NCBI GenBank assembly: GCA_026397855.1
Contig: JAPLUA010000024.1
Location: 1 to 26,704 of the forward strand
DNA length: 26,704 nucleotides
Reading direction: 5' to 3'
Source of the DNA: Verrucomicrobiota bacterium
GTDB taxonomy: Bacteria; Verrucomicrobiota; Verrucomicrobiia; Limisphaerales; UBA8199
This document shows positions 7,340 to 15,725 of this stretch, in pieces; within the stretch, counting starts at the first letter, position 1, and each line of letters opens with the position of its first letter. The position numbers and the translations under genes were made by a program. The notes beneath the pieces were generated by a model. That model was given only the letters and a program-made list of their open reading frames with translations. It was not told the DNA's origin and made no database searches.

Positions 7340-9835
7340 TTGAAGACCCGACCGTTATTCCAGACCGGACTGCCGTTTCTCCTGCTGCGCCTTACGCTGC
7401 CTGGCGCTCTTGCCATCGGGGACGAATTCTCTGAAACGCTGCCCAACGGGATGCGCCCGCCCGCCGTGAGCGGCTTAAGCGAGGGCGAATCCGCCTTTGC
7501 GGGTGCCACCCGGCAGGCCTCGGGACCGTTGTCGGGGCGAATTGTATTCACGTGCGCTGGTCACGGCTGGACCTGGGGCCGGGACAGCTGGGTCACCCAG
7601 CGCGGAGTCGGCCGGGAAATGAATGAGGATTACGGCAACCTCGACCAGATGAACTTCTTCATCCCTTACGCCTTCAACGCCGGCACCACGGTCGTCGCCT
7701 TCCGTCCGGTGGGGTATCAACCACAGGAGGTGGTGCTGGACAACACCTCGCGCGGGGTGAAGTTCTCCGGCAAATGGTATAACAGCAGTTCCCTGATGTA
7801 TTTCGGCTCCCCGGGCGCGGTGCCTTACCGCTTCGCTTTGCTGGCCAGGACCGAAACCGCCACGGCGGCCTACACGCCCCGGATTCCGGCATCCGGGTTT
7901 TATCCGGTCTATACGTGGGCGCGGCACGGCGCGGATCGCACCAGCCAGCTTTACCGAATTCTGCACACGGGGGGACAAGCGCTGGTCCGCGTGCCGCACC
8001 AGATGGTGGGGAGCGGCTGGATCTATCTCGGCACGTATTACTTCGAGGCGGGTTCGCACCGGAAGACCGGCTCGGTCATTATCAGCAACCTGCAGCCCTC
8101 GCCGGGTTTCGGCGCGGTGGCCATCGCCGATGCGATTCGCTTCGGCAATGGCATGGGGGACATCATCCCCGTGCCGGGCGGGCCGGTCTCGACCTACCCC
8201 CGCGAGGAGGAGGCATCCCGCTATTGGATTCTCAAGAGCCTTGGCCAGGGGCAGACCAATGTGCTCTCATCCTCCTCCAGCGACCAGCAGAGCAGCAATG
8301 TCAGCGCGCCGCCGCGCATGGCACGCGCCATGAACCGGGCCGGCGCCGGCAATATGTTCAAACGGATCTACTTTGGCATCCATTCCAACGCCGGCGGCGG
8401 GCGGGGCGTCATCGGTCTCTGGAACAATCCCAGGCTGTTTCCGGATACGATGACCCCGAACCAGGAGCGCCTGGCCCACCTGGTCGGCGCGGAGGTGAAT
8501 AACACCTTGTCCGCAATGACTGTGCCGCCGCTCGAGGTGCCCTGGTTCAAACGCGGCACCGTGACCTACGCCCGGAATGATTACGCCTTCGGCGAAATCA
8601 ACAACAAGGTGATTGGCGATGAGTTCGATGCCACAATCCTCGAAGTCGCTTTCCATGACAGCCAGGAGGACGCGAAGCTGCTGCGTGATCCGATGGTGCG
8701 GGGCAAGGTCGGGCGTTGCAGCTACCAGGCGATCGTCCGCTACATGAACGAGTTTGACGCGGCCCCGTTGCAGTTCCTGCCCGAACCCCCGCAAAACGTG
8801 CGCGTCACCAGTTCGCCGGAATCCGTGAGTGTTGAGTGGGACCCGCCGGCCGATGCCGCGCGCAATCCCGTGGAGAGCTACGTCGTCTCCCGTTCGCAGG
8901 ACGGCTACGGCTTTGGCAACCCGGTGCGGGCAACCGCAGGCCAGGCCGAATTGGTGCTGCCCAGGCTGCCACGCGGCAAAGACATCTATTTCCGGGTGAC
9001 GGCTGTGAACGGAGGCGGTGAATCTTTGCCCTCAATGGTGGCGGGGTGTCTTCCGCCAAAGACGAAATCCGCCCCGATGGTTCTGTTTGTGAATGGTTTT
9101 ACCCAGTTTGACCGGCGCAACAACCTGCGCCAGACGCTCCGGACCACCAACTACATCACCCCGTCCGCTGTCGGCAAAATGGACCGTGTCATTCCGCGCT
9201 ATAACAACGCGTTTGATTACGTGGTGCAGCATGGCAAGGCCCTGGCCGCCAACGGCGCGGCCTTCAACTCCTGCCAGCGGGAGGCTGTCGCCAATGGAAG
9301 TATCCAGCTCGGCAAGTATGAAACGGTCATCTGGGCGGCCGGCCAGCAGACTACCAACCTGCTGACCTCTGCCGAAAGGGAAGCGTTGGCTCGCTATGTC
9401 GGCCAGGGAGGAAACCTGCTATTCAGCGGCTCGCACATTGCCGAAGCGTTAGGGGGGCCTGATGATGGCTCCAACCACGCTAGCCGGCTACTCCACGCCT
9501 TGCCAGCCGATTTGCCGGGGGACAAAGGGCGATACCTGTCGTTCGCTCCGTCCCAGGGTTCGATCTTTCAACGCAACCAACCGGGCTTGTTTGGAGACGC
9601 GAGCGACCAAGGCTATTATGTCAATGCCACCAGCCGGTTGCTCCCCGATGGCCCCGGCGCTCGCGTCGCGCTGGTCTGCGCTGATGGCCCGGGGGCGGCC
9701 GCTGTGCAGTATGACGGATCGGCCGGCGGGGGGAAGGTCGTTTGCCTGGGATTCCCCTTTGAATGCTTGTGCCCGGCGGACGATCGGGCGCGCTACCTGG
9801 CCAGCGTGCTCCGGTTTTTCGCGTCGCATCGTTAG
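7340..9835 (+). CDS. Exported N-acetylmuramoyl-L-alanine amidase (Amidase_3) with golvesin-like, FN3 and GATase-like domains
   Basis: An 831-residue protein from a TTG start with a signal peptide (about 1-26, core LPFLLLRLTLPGALA). The zinc amidase, which cuts the bond between muramic acid and L-alanine, is split. GHG with H75 and NED with E96 come first, then HSNAGG (H348) and ILEVAFHDS (E435). Between them (about 170-275) sits a domain ending in GFGAVAIADAIRFGNG, typical of the golvesin/xanthan-lyase CBD-like fold. A fibronectin type III domain follows (about 482-575). The remaining 250 residues look like a class I glutamine-amidotransferase/ThuA-like fold (ETVIWAAGQQT, YVGQGGNLLFSGSHIA). 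TTG 7340 is the first possible start after TAG 7301; there is no SD. It probably forms an operon with the next gene. Confidence 0.87.
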   Translation: MKTRPLFQTGLPFLLLRLTLPGALAIGDEFSETLPNGMRPPAVSGLSEGESAFAGATRQASGPLSGRIVFTCAGHGWTWGRDSWVTQRGVGREMNEDYGNLDQMNFFIPYAFNAGTTVVAFRPVGYQPQEVVLDNTSRGVKFSGKWYNSSSLMYFGSPGAVPYRFALLARTETATAAYTPRIPASGFYPVYTWARHGADRTSQLYRILHTGGQALVRVPHQMVGSGWIYLGTYYFEAGSHRKTGSVIISNLQPSPGFGAVAIADAIRFGNGMGDIIPVPGGPVSTYPREEEASRYWILKSLGQGQTNVLSSSSSDQQSSNVSAPPRMARAMNRAGAGNMFKRIYFGIHSNAGGGRGVIGLWNNPRLFPDTMTPNQERLAHLVGAEVNNTLSAMTVPPLEVPWFKRGTVTYARNDYAFGEINNKVIGDEFDATILEVAFHDSQEDAKLLRDPMVRGKVGRCSYQAIVRYMNEFDAAPLQFLPEPPQNVRVTSSPESVSVEWDPPADAARNPVESYVVSRSQDGYGFGNPVRATAGQAELVLPRLPRGKDIYFRVTAVNGGGESLPSMVAGCLPPKTKSAPMVLFVNGFTQFDRRNNLRQTLRTTNYITPSAVGKMDRVIPRYNNAFDYVVQHGKALAANGAAFNSCQREAVANGSIQLGKYETVIWAAGQQTTNLLTSAEREALARYVGQGGNLLFSGSHIAEALGGPDDGSNHASRLLHALPADLPGDKGRYLSFAPSQGSIFQRNQPGLFGDASDQGYYVNATSRLLPDGPGARVALVCADGPGAAAVQYDGSAGGGKVVCLGFPFECLCPADDRARYLASVLRFFASHR

Positions 9836-9836
9836 C

Positions 9837-9840
9837 GGAG
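9837..9840 (+). promoter_or_regulatory. Shine-Dalgarno for the carotenoid biosynthesis gene
   Basis: GGAG lies directly after the amidase stop and eight bases before GTG 9849. It supports GTG 9849 as the start, although the reading frame is open much further upstream. Confidence 0.6.
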
Positions 9841-9848
9841 CGCCCCCT

Positions 9849-10691
9849 GTGAGCCGAGCGCACCTCAAGGATGTTCCGTTGCGGCAGGCCCCCTTTGCGG
9901 GTTGGGCCGCCAAGATCCACCGCGTCCTGTTCGCGCTGTTCCTGCTGCAATGGGTGATCGTTTGGACGCGGCTGTGGCTGCCGCGACCGATCTTCGGCGA
10001 CACGCGGTGGCCTGATGCGCTGCTGCTGGTCATGGCGGCTGCGACCCTGCTCGCCTCGCTTGCCTGCCTGTTGCCCGGCCAGAATGTCATGCTGGCCGGA
10101 GTGGTGATTGCCTTTGTTTCCGGCGCAGTCGCCACTCTCGGCGCCTTGACCGCAATTCCCTTCGGGCCTCGTATTTACACTGATGCGATCGGCCGGCAAC
10201 TCTTCGACCCGCTGCCATGGACGATACCGATGATATGGCTGGTCGCCCTGCTGGCCTCTCGCGGCACCGCCCGGCTTGTGCTGCGCCCGTGGCGCAACAC
10301 GCCGAACTACGGCTATTGGCTGATCGGGACGGCGGCCTTGCTGGTGGTGGTGCTGGATCTTGGCCTTGAGCCCTTCGCCGTGCAGGTGAAGCATTTCTGG
10401 AGATGGATCCCAACCCGGATCAGGCTCGACTGGTACACCGCCCCGTGCGTCAACTTCCTTGCCTGGGGCGTGACCGCTTTGCTGATCCTCGCTTTTGCCA
10501 CGCCGGCACTCATCAACAAGAGGCCGATGCCGCAGCCCCCGCCGGACTATCATCCGCTGATCGTCTGGCTCCTGATCAACCTGCTCTTTGCGACCGGTGC
10601 GGCGGCAAATCAACTGTGGCTGGCGTTCGCGGTGATATGCGCCGGCAGCCTGGCAGTCGCCGTTCTCGCTGTGCGTGGAGGGACGGCCTGA
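9849..10691 (+). CDS. Carotenoid biosynthesis protein (DUF422/CruF-like membrane hydratase)
   Basis: A 280-residue inner-membrane protein with about seven hydrophobic segments. The conserved core is FGPRIYTDAIGRQLFDPLPW, then IPMIWLVALLASRGTARLV, VVVLDLGLEPFAVQVKHFW and WYTAPCVNFLAWG. This set of motifs belongs to the DUF422 carotenoid family. That family includes cyanobacterial CruF and the archaeal bisanhydrobacterioruberin hydratase, which hydrate the end of acyclic carotenoids; the exact reaction here is inferred. GTG 9849 is chosen for its upstream GGAG and position 13 bases after the amidase stop. The open frame runs back inside the amidase gene in another frame, but that part is not conserved. 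No other carotenoid gene is visible. Confidence 0.85.
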   Translation: MSRAHLKDVPLRQAPFAGWAAKIHRVLFALFLLQWVIVWTRLWLPRPIFGDTRWPDALLLVMAAATLLASLACLLPGQNVMLAGVVIAFVSGAVATLGALTAIPFGPRIYTDAIGRQLFDPLPWTIPMIWLVALLASRGTARLVLRPWRNTPNYGYWLIGTAALLVVVLDLGLEPFAVQVKHFWRWIPTRIRLDWYTAPCVNFLAWGVTALLILAFATPALINKRPMPQPPPDYHPLIVWLLINLLFATGAAANQLWLAFAVICAGSLAVAVLAVRGGTA

Positions 10692-10727
10692 GGCGCGAGA
10701 GCGGTGGCTGACTCAAGACCGCGTAGC

Positions 10728-10745
10728 CGCCGACGTGAGTCGGCG
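10728..10745. repeat. Perfect 7-bp hairpin (cgccgac/gtcggcg)
   Basis: Bases 10728-10734 pair perfectly with 10739-10745 around a gtga loop, 36 bases after the carotenoid gene stop. No T-tract follows, so intrinsic termination is unlikely. It sits just outside the larger inverted-repeat element and may be a separate dispersed repeat. Confidence 0.55.
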
Positions 10746-10762
10746 CAAATCCAGATAGTGGC

Positions 10763-11105
10763 GCGGACTGACGTCCAATACCGCTAGGATTTGCTTCGGG
10801 TGAAGACCAGCAGAGCCAGGCCAAGCCTTTGTCCCGAAGGGGACATCCGACAATAGCCCAACGTTTCAACGTTGGGAACCAGCGCCCACAGTGCGAAAAG
10901 TCCCGGAGGGACGGCTGACGGATCGCACAGGGTTTCAGCCGTCCCTTCGGGACTTGTGCTCCCCCTGAACTCGCGTCCCCAACGTTGAAACGTTGGGCTA
11001 TTCTCGGGCATCCCTCCGGGATGAGGAGGATCAAATCCGGGCCAGGCCTTTGTTCCGGAGGGATGAGAGGGTGTCACATCCTAGCGGCATTGAACTGACG
11101 TCCGC
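10763..11105. repeat. Concentric inverted-repeat element of about 343 bp (MITE-like or repeat cluster)
   Basis: Several inverted pairs share one centre near 10927-10934. The ends gcggac (10763-10768) and gtccgc (11100-11105) pair. Bases ccgctaggat (10781-10790) pair with atcctagcgg (11078-11087), at the same 18-base offset from each end. The self-complementary 20-mers 10857-10876 and 10978-10997 are exact reverse complements of each other. The inner arms 10899-10918 and 10935-10954 match at 19 of 20 positions. No convincing protein is encoded and no transposase is near. It fills the 460-bp gap between the converging carotenoid and LysM-amidase genes. No clear target-site duplication is visible. 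A non-autonomous mobile element or a composite of palindromic repeats are both possible. Confidence 0.7.
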
Positions 11106-11152
11106 GGCTACTCGGGAAGGATGGGCCAGGATTCAGGCTGGCGGGAGGCTCG

Positions 11153-11941
11153 CTATTTTCGCGGGGGCGGCGGCTTGAGGGAATTAAGGAAGGTGGCGGT
11201 GGGGAAATTCGTCCCGGGGCAGCGGGTGTGCACGATGTTGATCTGCTGGTGGACCTTGACGGCGTCCGGGCTGAGTCGGCAGCGGGCCAGCAGGGTATCC
11301 ACCAGGGCACGCAGGCTTTCGAGTTGCCGGGCGTCGGGCTTATGCAGGTCGAAGTTGCCGACGAGGCAGATGCCGAGCGCGACCCGGTCCTGCGCCTCGC
11401 TTGCCAGGTGTCCCCCGTCGAGCTGCAGGGTCCAGCGGCGGCTGATGCCAATCTCCCCGTCTCCCATGCCGCTGCCGTTGCCGATCACAAAGTGATAGGC
11501 CAGTCCGTTTTCCATGTGCCGCACCTCGCGGTGATAGTGGTCCATCGCCTTCATGGTTCCCGTGTCCACGCCGCTGTGGTGGATGACAATATACTGCCAG
11601 CGGCCGGGGCGCACGGACGCGCGGTCAATGGCGCGCTGGATCGGGCGCGGGATCCGTGGCGGGGCGGCTGCCGCGGGGGGCCGGGCTGGCTTTGCGGCGG
11701 CGGGGCGGGCGGGCTGCTTAGCCGGAATGACCAGCTTCTGGCCGATGGAGAGATAGTAATTGCGGCTGAGCCCGTTGCGCTCGGCCAGCGCAGAGGAAGA
11801 AACCCCGCAACTGCGCGCGATGCCGAAAACGGTGTCACCCCGTTTGACGGTGTAGGTTTGTTCAGCCGCCGGCAAAGCGGCGGGAAGGGCGATCAGCCCC
11901 ATGGCGGACCACAAGGCTGCGACACGGCGGAAGCGCCGCAC
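11153..11941 (-). CDS. Exported LysM domain/N-acetylmuramoyl-L-alanine amidase (Amidase_2, PGRP-like)
   Basis: A 262-residue cell-wall hydrolase in the periplasm. From GTG 11941 it starts RRFRRVAALWSAMGLIALP, a compact signal peptide. A longer start at GTG 11989 would add 16 residues before it, and ATG 11902 a shorter one; no SD helps. A LysM domain follows (YTVKRGDTVFGIARSCGV to GQKLVIPA), which binds glycan strands. After an alanine/proline-rich linker comes the amidase domain: YIVIHHSGVD, YHFVIGNG, LGICLVGNFD and VHTRCPGTNFP. The histidine of IHHS, and the H and C of HTRCPG, are the expected zinc ligands. It lies 79 bases downstream of three DUF21/CBS genes on the same strand and may share their transcript. 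Confidence 0.9.
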   Translation of the reverse strand: MRRFRRVAALWSAMGLIALPAALPAAEQTYTVKRGDTVFGIARSCGVSSSALAERNGLSRNYYLSIGQKLVIPAKQPARPAAAKPARPPAAAAPPRIPRPIQRAIDRASVRPGRWQYIVIHHSGVDTGTMKAMDHYHREVRHMENGLAYHFVIGNGSGMGDGEIGISRRWTLQLDGGHLASEAQDRVALGICLVGNFDLHKPDARQLESLRALVDTLLARCRLSPDAVKVHQQINIVHTRCPGTNFPTATFLNSLKPPPPRK

Positions 11942-12020
11942 AAGGCGGGTTGGCAGCGAACTGCAAATCACTGCGGGTGAGGCTAGCACGTGGATCGGGC
12001 AGGGTGCGAGCGTTATTCCT

Positions 12021-13346
12021 TCAACCCGGTCCGGGGCGTTTTGTCAGCCGGAATCGCGCGACGCGCATGCCGTCCACTTCCTCGACGCGCAGCTCGCAGG
12101 TGCCGGCAGCCAGCACGTCGCCGGCTTTGGGAAAGCCGCCGAGCCGCTGGGTAATCCAGCCGCTGGCCGTGGTGACGCCCTCCTCGCGGAGCGGTTCGCC
12201 CATCAGTTCTTCCAGCTCGTGCAGGGGGAGGTTGCCCGCCCCTTCCCAGGTGTTCTCGCCGGTCATTGCCACCAATGGCTTCTCCTGGTCGAACTCATCC
12301 TGAATCTGGCCGACCACCTCCTCGAGAATGTTCTCGAGCGTCACCATTCCGAGGGCACCGCCGTATTCATCCACCACAATCGCCACGTGGAGTTTGCGCT
12401 CGAGGAAGAGCTGCAGCAGCTTCTCCAGCCGGGAGGTCTCGGGAACGTAGATGAGCTTGCGGGCGGCCGGCAGCAGGTCCAGGCCCCTGTGCGCCTTGAT
12501 TCGCATCGCGTAGAGGTCCTTGATGTGAACGATGCCGCGCAGCTTTTCCAGGTCGCCGTCCTCGCACAGCGGGAAGAGCGAGTAGCGGGTTTTTTCCGTC
12601 ACGTCCAGGCACTGGGCGATGCTGGCTTCGGTGTCCAGGGCGACGATCTCCTGGCGGGGCCGCATGACATCGCGGGCGACGCGCCGGCGCAAGTCCATGG
12701 CGTTCAGGACAATATCCCGGCCCAGGGGCGTGCTGCCCGCCTGTTTCTGCGAGGTGACAAGGAGGAGCCGCAGCTCCTCCTCGGAGTGCGCGTGGCCGGC
12801 CTCGCCCGCCAGGCCGAGGCCGGCCTGGCGCAGCATCCACTGCGACGACCAGTTGAGCGCCACCACAAAGACGTAGGAGGCGCGGTAGAACCAGAGCATG
12901 GGATAGGCAACCCAGAGTGCCGTCGCCAGCGGCTTCTGGATTGCCAGCCATTTGGGGGCCTGTTCCCCGGCGCTAATGTGCAGGAATGTGATCGCCGAGA
13001 AGCCGACGACGAACGCCATCCATTTGTGCAGCTCCGGCGAATGAATGTGAAGCAGGGTGAAAACCGGCCCGAGGAGGGCTGCGAAAACAGGCTCGCCGAT
13101 CCATCCCAGGCCAAGGCTGGTGAGCGTGATGCCGAGCTGCGCGGCGCTCAGGAAGGAGTCGAGCCTCAGCAGGATGAAGTCGGCGACCAGCGCCCGCCGG
13201 TCGCCGCGGCGCACGAGCGGGCTCAGCTGGGTGTCGCGCACCTTCACGAGCGAGAACTCGGCCGCCACGAAGAACCCGTTCAGGACTACGAGGCCGGCTA
13301 CGGCCAGGAGACGCAGCGCAATGGAAAGCAGGGCATCCCAGGACAT
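12021..13346 (-). CDS. DUF21/CBS/CorC_HlyC membrane protein (CNNM/hemolysin-C family), copy 3
   Basis: A 441-residue inner-membrane protein. The N-terminal DUF21 (CNNM) region (about 1-195) has several hydrophobic helices with AAEFSLVKVR (28-37) and GEQAPK (127-132). The CBS pair (about 225-350) starts with ARDVMRPR and ends with the hallmark DEYGGALGMVTLENILEEVVG. A CorC_HlyC domain (about 355-437) closes the protein. The family handles divalent cations, with magnesium or cobalt efflux or sodium-linked magnesium export proposed, regulated by nucleotide binding to CBS; older databases call it hemolysin. ATG 13346 starts one base after the stop of the upstream gene, so it belongs to a tight three-gene operon. 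The specific ion is not known. Confidence 0.92.
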   Translation of the reverse strand: MSWDALLSIALRLLAVAGLVVLNGFFVAAEFSLVKVRDTQLSPLVRRGDRRALVADFILLRLDSFLSAAQLGITLTSLGLGWIGEPVFAALLGPVFTLLHIHSPELHKWMAFVVGFSAITFLHISAGEQAPKWLAIQKPLATALWVAYPMLWFYRASYVFVVALNWSSQWMLRQAGLGLAGEAGHAHSEEELRLLLVTSQKQAGSTPLGRDIVLNAMDLRRRVARDVMRPRQEIVALDTEASIAQCLDVTEKTRYSLFPLCEDGDLEKLRGIVHIKDLYAMRIKAHRGLDLLPAARKLIYVPETSRLEKLLQLFLERKLHVAIVVDEYGGALGMVTLENILEEVVGQIQDEFDQEKPLVAMTGENTWEGAGNLPLHELEELMGEPLREEGVTTASGWITQRLGGFPKAGDVLAAGTCELRVEEVDGMRVARFRLTKRPGPG

Positions 13347-13347
13347 G

Positions 13348-14331
13348 TTACAGGCTCACCTCCCCGAAGATGAACTTGAGCACGTCCTGCAAGCTCAGGA
13401 TGCCGATCTCCCGCTGCTCGCGGCTCAGCACGATCGCCAGCCGCTGCCCGCTCCGCTGCAGGCGCCGCAAGGCGACCTCCAGCCGCACGTCTTCATCCAG
13501 GAACAGGGCGGGCTTCATGTAATCGCTGACCGGCCGGCTCACGTCCAGGTTCGGCTGGTAGAGCAGGGCATTCAGGGCCAGCAGGCCAATAACCCGCTGC
13601 CGGCCGTCGCGCTGCTCCCACACCGGCAGCCGGGTGAGCTTGCGTTCCCGGCTCACGGCCAGCGCGGCGCTGACCGGCGTCTCCGCCGTCATCACGACCG
13701 CCTGCTCGATCGGCCGCATGGCCTGGCGCACCGTCAGCGACTGCAGGTCGAGCACGCGGTTGATCATCATCCGTTCCTCGGAGGTGAAGACCTGCGCGGA
13801 CTCCTGCATCATCAGCCGCAGCTCCTCCCGGTTGCCGAACAGGTGCCCGGTGAAGGCCTTGCTGCCGCGCAAGCGCAGCAGGCCGCCCGAGAATGCCTCC
13901 ACCATCGTCACCAGCGGGCGCAACGCCAGGTGGATGAACCGGAAGGGCCGCGCCAGCAACAGGCACAGCCGGTTCGGATACATCCGGAACAGCATCTTCG
14001 GCAGCAGGTCGAAGAACGCGTAAAACAGGAAAACCGCGACCGAGAACACCACCATAAACCAGACCCGGAACTCTCCAAGGGCCTCGTGGAGATTGGCGAG
14101 CAGGAGGCCGAGAATGAGGAAGTTGGCCGCCGTGTTGCCGACCAGGATCGTCCAGAGGAAGTTCTCCGGGTTTTCGAGGTAGCCGTGCAGCACCCTGGCG
14201 GAGGCCAGGCCGGTGCGCATCTGCTGCCGGATCCGCATGCGGCTCAGGGCGAACACCCCGGCCTCCATGCCTGACAGGACAAAGGATACCGCGAGGCAGG
14301 CGATGAGGACCGACCAGATCAGGGGGTTCAT
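13348..14331 (-). CDS. DUF21/CBS membrane protein lacking CorC_HlyC domain, copy 2
   Basis: A 327-residue relative of its neighbours. The DUF21 region (about 1-175) opens NPLIWSVLIACLAVSFVLSG and has MEAGVFALSRMRIRQQ. The CBS pair (about 190-325) has AMRPIEQAVVM and VIGLLALNALLY. The protein ends right after the second CBS (LQDVLKFIFGEVSL), so the terminal CorC_HlyC domain is missing. The usual DExGG of CBS2 is replaced by SREQREIG, which suggests a divergent or regulatory member. ATG 14331 overlaps the upstream gene's stop (ATGA), showing translational coupling; a longer open frame to 14547 is only the shadow of the upstream gene. It may act as a partner of the two full-length copies. Confidence 0.88.
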   Translation of the reverse strand: MNPLIWSVLIACLAVSFVLSGMEAGVFALSRMRIRQQMRTGLASARVLHGYLENPENFLWTILVGNTAANFLILGLLLANLHEALGEFRVWFMVVFSVAVFLFYAFFDLLPKMLFRMYPNRLCLLLARPFRFIHLALRPLVTMVEAFSGGLLRLRGSKAFTGHLFGNREELRLMMQESAQVFTSEERMMINRVLDLQSLTVRQAMRPIEQAVVMTAETPVSAALAVSRERKLTRLPVWEQRDGRQRVIGLLALNALLYQPNLDVSRPVSDYMKPALFLDEDVRLEVALRRLQRSGQRLAIVLSREQREIGILSLQDVLKFIFGEVSL

Positions 14332-15560
14332 TTGGCCACCTCCACCAGCAGCTCCCGCACCCGCCGCTCGTCGGCCGCCCGCGCGGTCAGCTTCAGCCCG
14401 CGAAACGCCGCAGTCTCGCCCGTCGCCGGCACCACGTCGAGCAGGCTGCACAAAAGTCCGCCCATCGTCTCGACCTCCGGCACATCCCCCAGCGCCGGGT
14501 ATTCCCGCCGGAAATCGTCCAGCCGCAGCGTCCCTGCCACCCGCCAACGCCCCGGGCCGAGCTTCTCCATGACAAACCCCTCGCCCGCCATCTCGCCGCG
14601 GATCTCGCCGATGAGTTCCCCCAGGATATCCTCCATGGTCACAATCCCCGCGGTTCCCCCGAATTCGTCCAGCACCATCGCCAGGCCGCGCTGCTGCCGT
14701 TGCAGGCTCTTGAACAGTTGCAGCAGGTTCATTGTCTCCGGCACAAACGACGGGAACTCGATGGCGTCGGCCAGGTCAATATCCGGATCCAGCAGCAAGG
14801 CCCGCGTGTTCAGGATGCCGACGATCGTGTCGGGTGTCTCGTCATAGATCGGCAGGCGTCGGTGCTTGTGCTTGCGTGCCGCGGCAAGCATTTCCTCGAC
14901 GGGCAAGTCATCGGCAATCGCCGCCATCTGGGACCGCGGCTTCATCACATCCTTGGCGGTGCGGCGGTCCAGGCTGATGATCTGCAGGATGATCTCCTTT
15001 TCCGACTGTGCCAGCGCCCCCTGCTGAAACGCCATTTCCAGGAGCTCCTGGTAATCGGCATCGGTCAGGGTTGATTGCGACTGCATGGAGCGGGGAACGA
15101 CCGCCCGGAGGATCGCCGCGTTGACTCTTTGGGCCACGCGGCACAGGGGCAGGCTGAGGTTTACCAGGAGTTCCAGCGGCCGCACCACCCGTAGCGCCCA
15201 CTGTTCGGGCCGGCGCACCGCGAGCGTCTTGGGCCACACCTCGCAGCCGATCAGGATCACCAGCAGAAGGCCCACAACGGTCGGCACCAGGGGCCAATGG
15301 TCGTCGAGGGCCATCCACAGCGCCACCGCCAGCATGGCGGCGCTGGCGAACGTGTTCCCCAGGACCATGGCCGCCAGCAAGTCCTGCGGCTGGGCCAGCA
15401 GCCGGGCCACCGCCGGTCCCGCGCGCCGGTCCCGCTCCGCCAGTTGCCGGGCCTGCCATTTGCTGAGGGAAAAGAGCGCTGTCTCCGCGAGGGCGAAGAA
15501 AAAGCTGGCACCCGCGAAGATCAGGACCACCGCCACCGCAATGACCGGTGTTGACGCCAT
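14328..15560 (-). CDS. DUF21/CBS/CorC_HlyC membrane protein (CNNM family), copy 1
   Basis: A 410-residue membrane protein and first gene of the three-gene cluster. DUF21 (about 1-180) shows FFFALAETALFSLSKWQARQL and CEVWPKTLAVRRPE. CBS1 begins AKDVMKPRSQM; CBS2 ends VLDEFGGTAGIVTMEDILGELIGEI. The CorC_HlyC domain runs to the C-terminus (GRWRVAGTLRLDDF, METMGG-like segment, LLVEVAK). ATG 15560 (ASTPVIAVAVVLIF) is chosen because it puts the first helix at the N-terminus; the 40 residues encoded upstream to 15680 do not look like this family. It is divergent from the HAD gene across a 165-bp gap that should contain both promoters. Confidence 0.92.
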   Translation of the reverse strand: MASTPVIAVAVVLIFAGASFFFALAETALFSLSKWQARQLAERDRRAGPAVARLLAQPQDLLAAMVLGNTFASAAMLAVALWMALDDHWPLVPTVVGLLLVILIGCEVWPKTLAVRRPEQWALRVVRPLELLVNLSLPLCRVAQRVNAAILRAVVPRSMQSQSTLTDADYQELLEMAFQQGALAQSEKEIILQIISLDRRTAKDVMKPRSQMAAIADDLPVEEMLAAARKHKHRRLPIYDETPDTIVGILNTRALLLDPDIDLADAIEFPSFVPETMNLLQLFKSLQRQQRGLAMVLDEFGGTAGIVTMEDILGELIGEIRGEMAGEGFVMEKLGPGRWRVAGTLRLDDFRREYPALGDVPEVETMGGLLCSLLDVVPATGETAAFRGLKLTARAADERRVRELLVEVAK

Positions 15561-15725
15561 GCCGCCAGTCTGGGATAAAGGCCGCCGGAAGGCAAAACGC
15601 AAATTGAAGGGCCCGGAAGCCCACGTCCTCGCCGGCTTGCGCTGGCCCGGGCTTGACATTAGGCTGTCCGTAGTGAGCATTGCATTTGCGACCTATGATC
15701 CCCGGGCGCGCTCCAGGCCCGGCCT

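Noticed and set aside
10784..11077. 97-residue minus-strand open frame within the inverted-repeat element
   Set aside because: Its sequence is a translation of the palindromic repeats, with no start signal or domain; a coding role is unlikely.
11901..13373. 490-residue plus-strand open frame across the DUF21 gene
   Set aside because: The minus strand encodes an intact DUF21-CBS-CorC protein here; the plus frame has repetitive H/Q/E/R composition without motifs.
15653..15699. Perfect TTGACA upstream of the HAD gene as a promoter
   Set aside because: No good -10 lies 16-18 bases on (GAGCAT matches three of six), and the better TATGAT at 15694-15699 is 35 bases away. Possible but not supportable.
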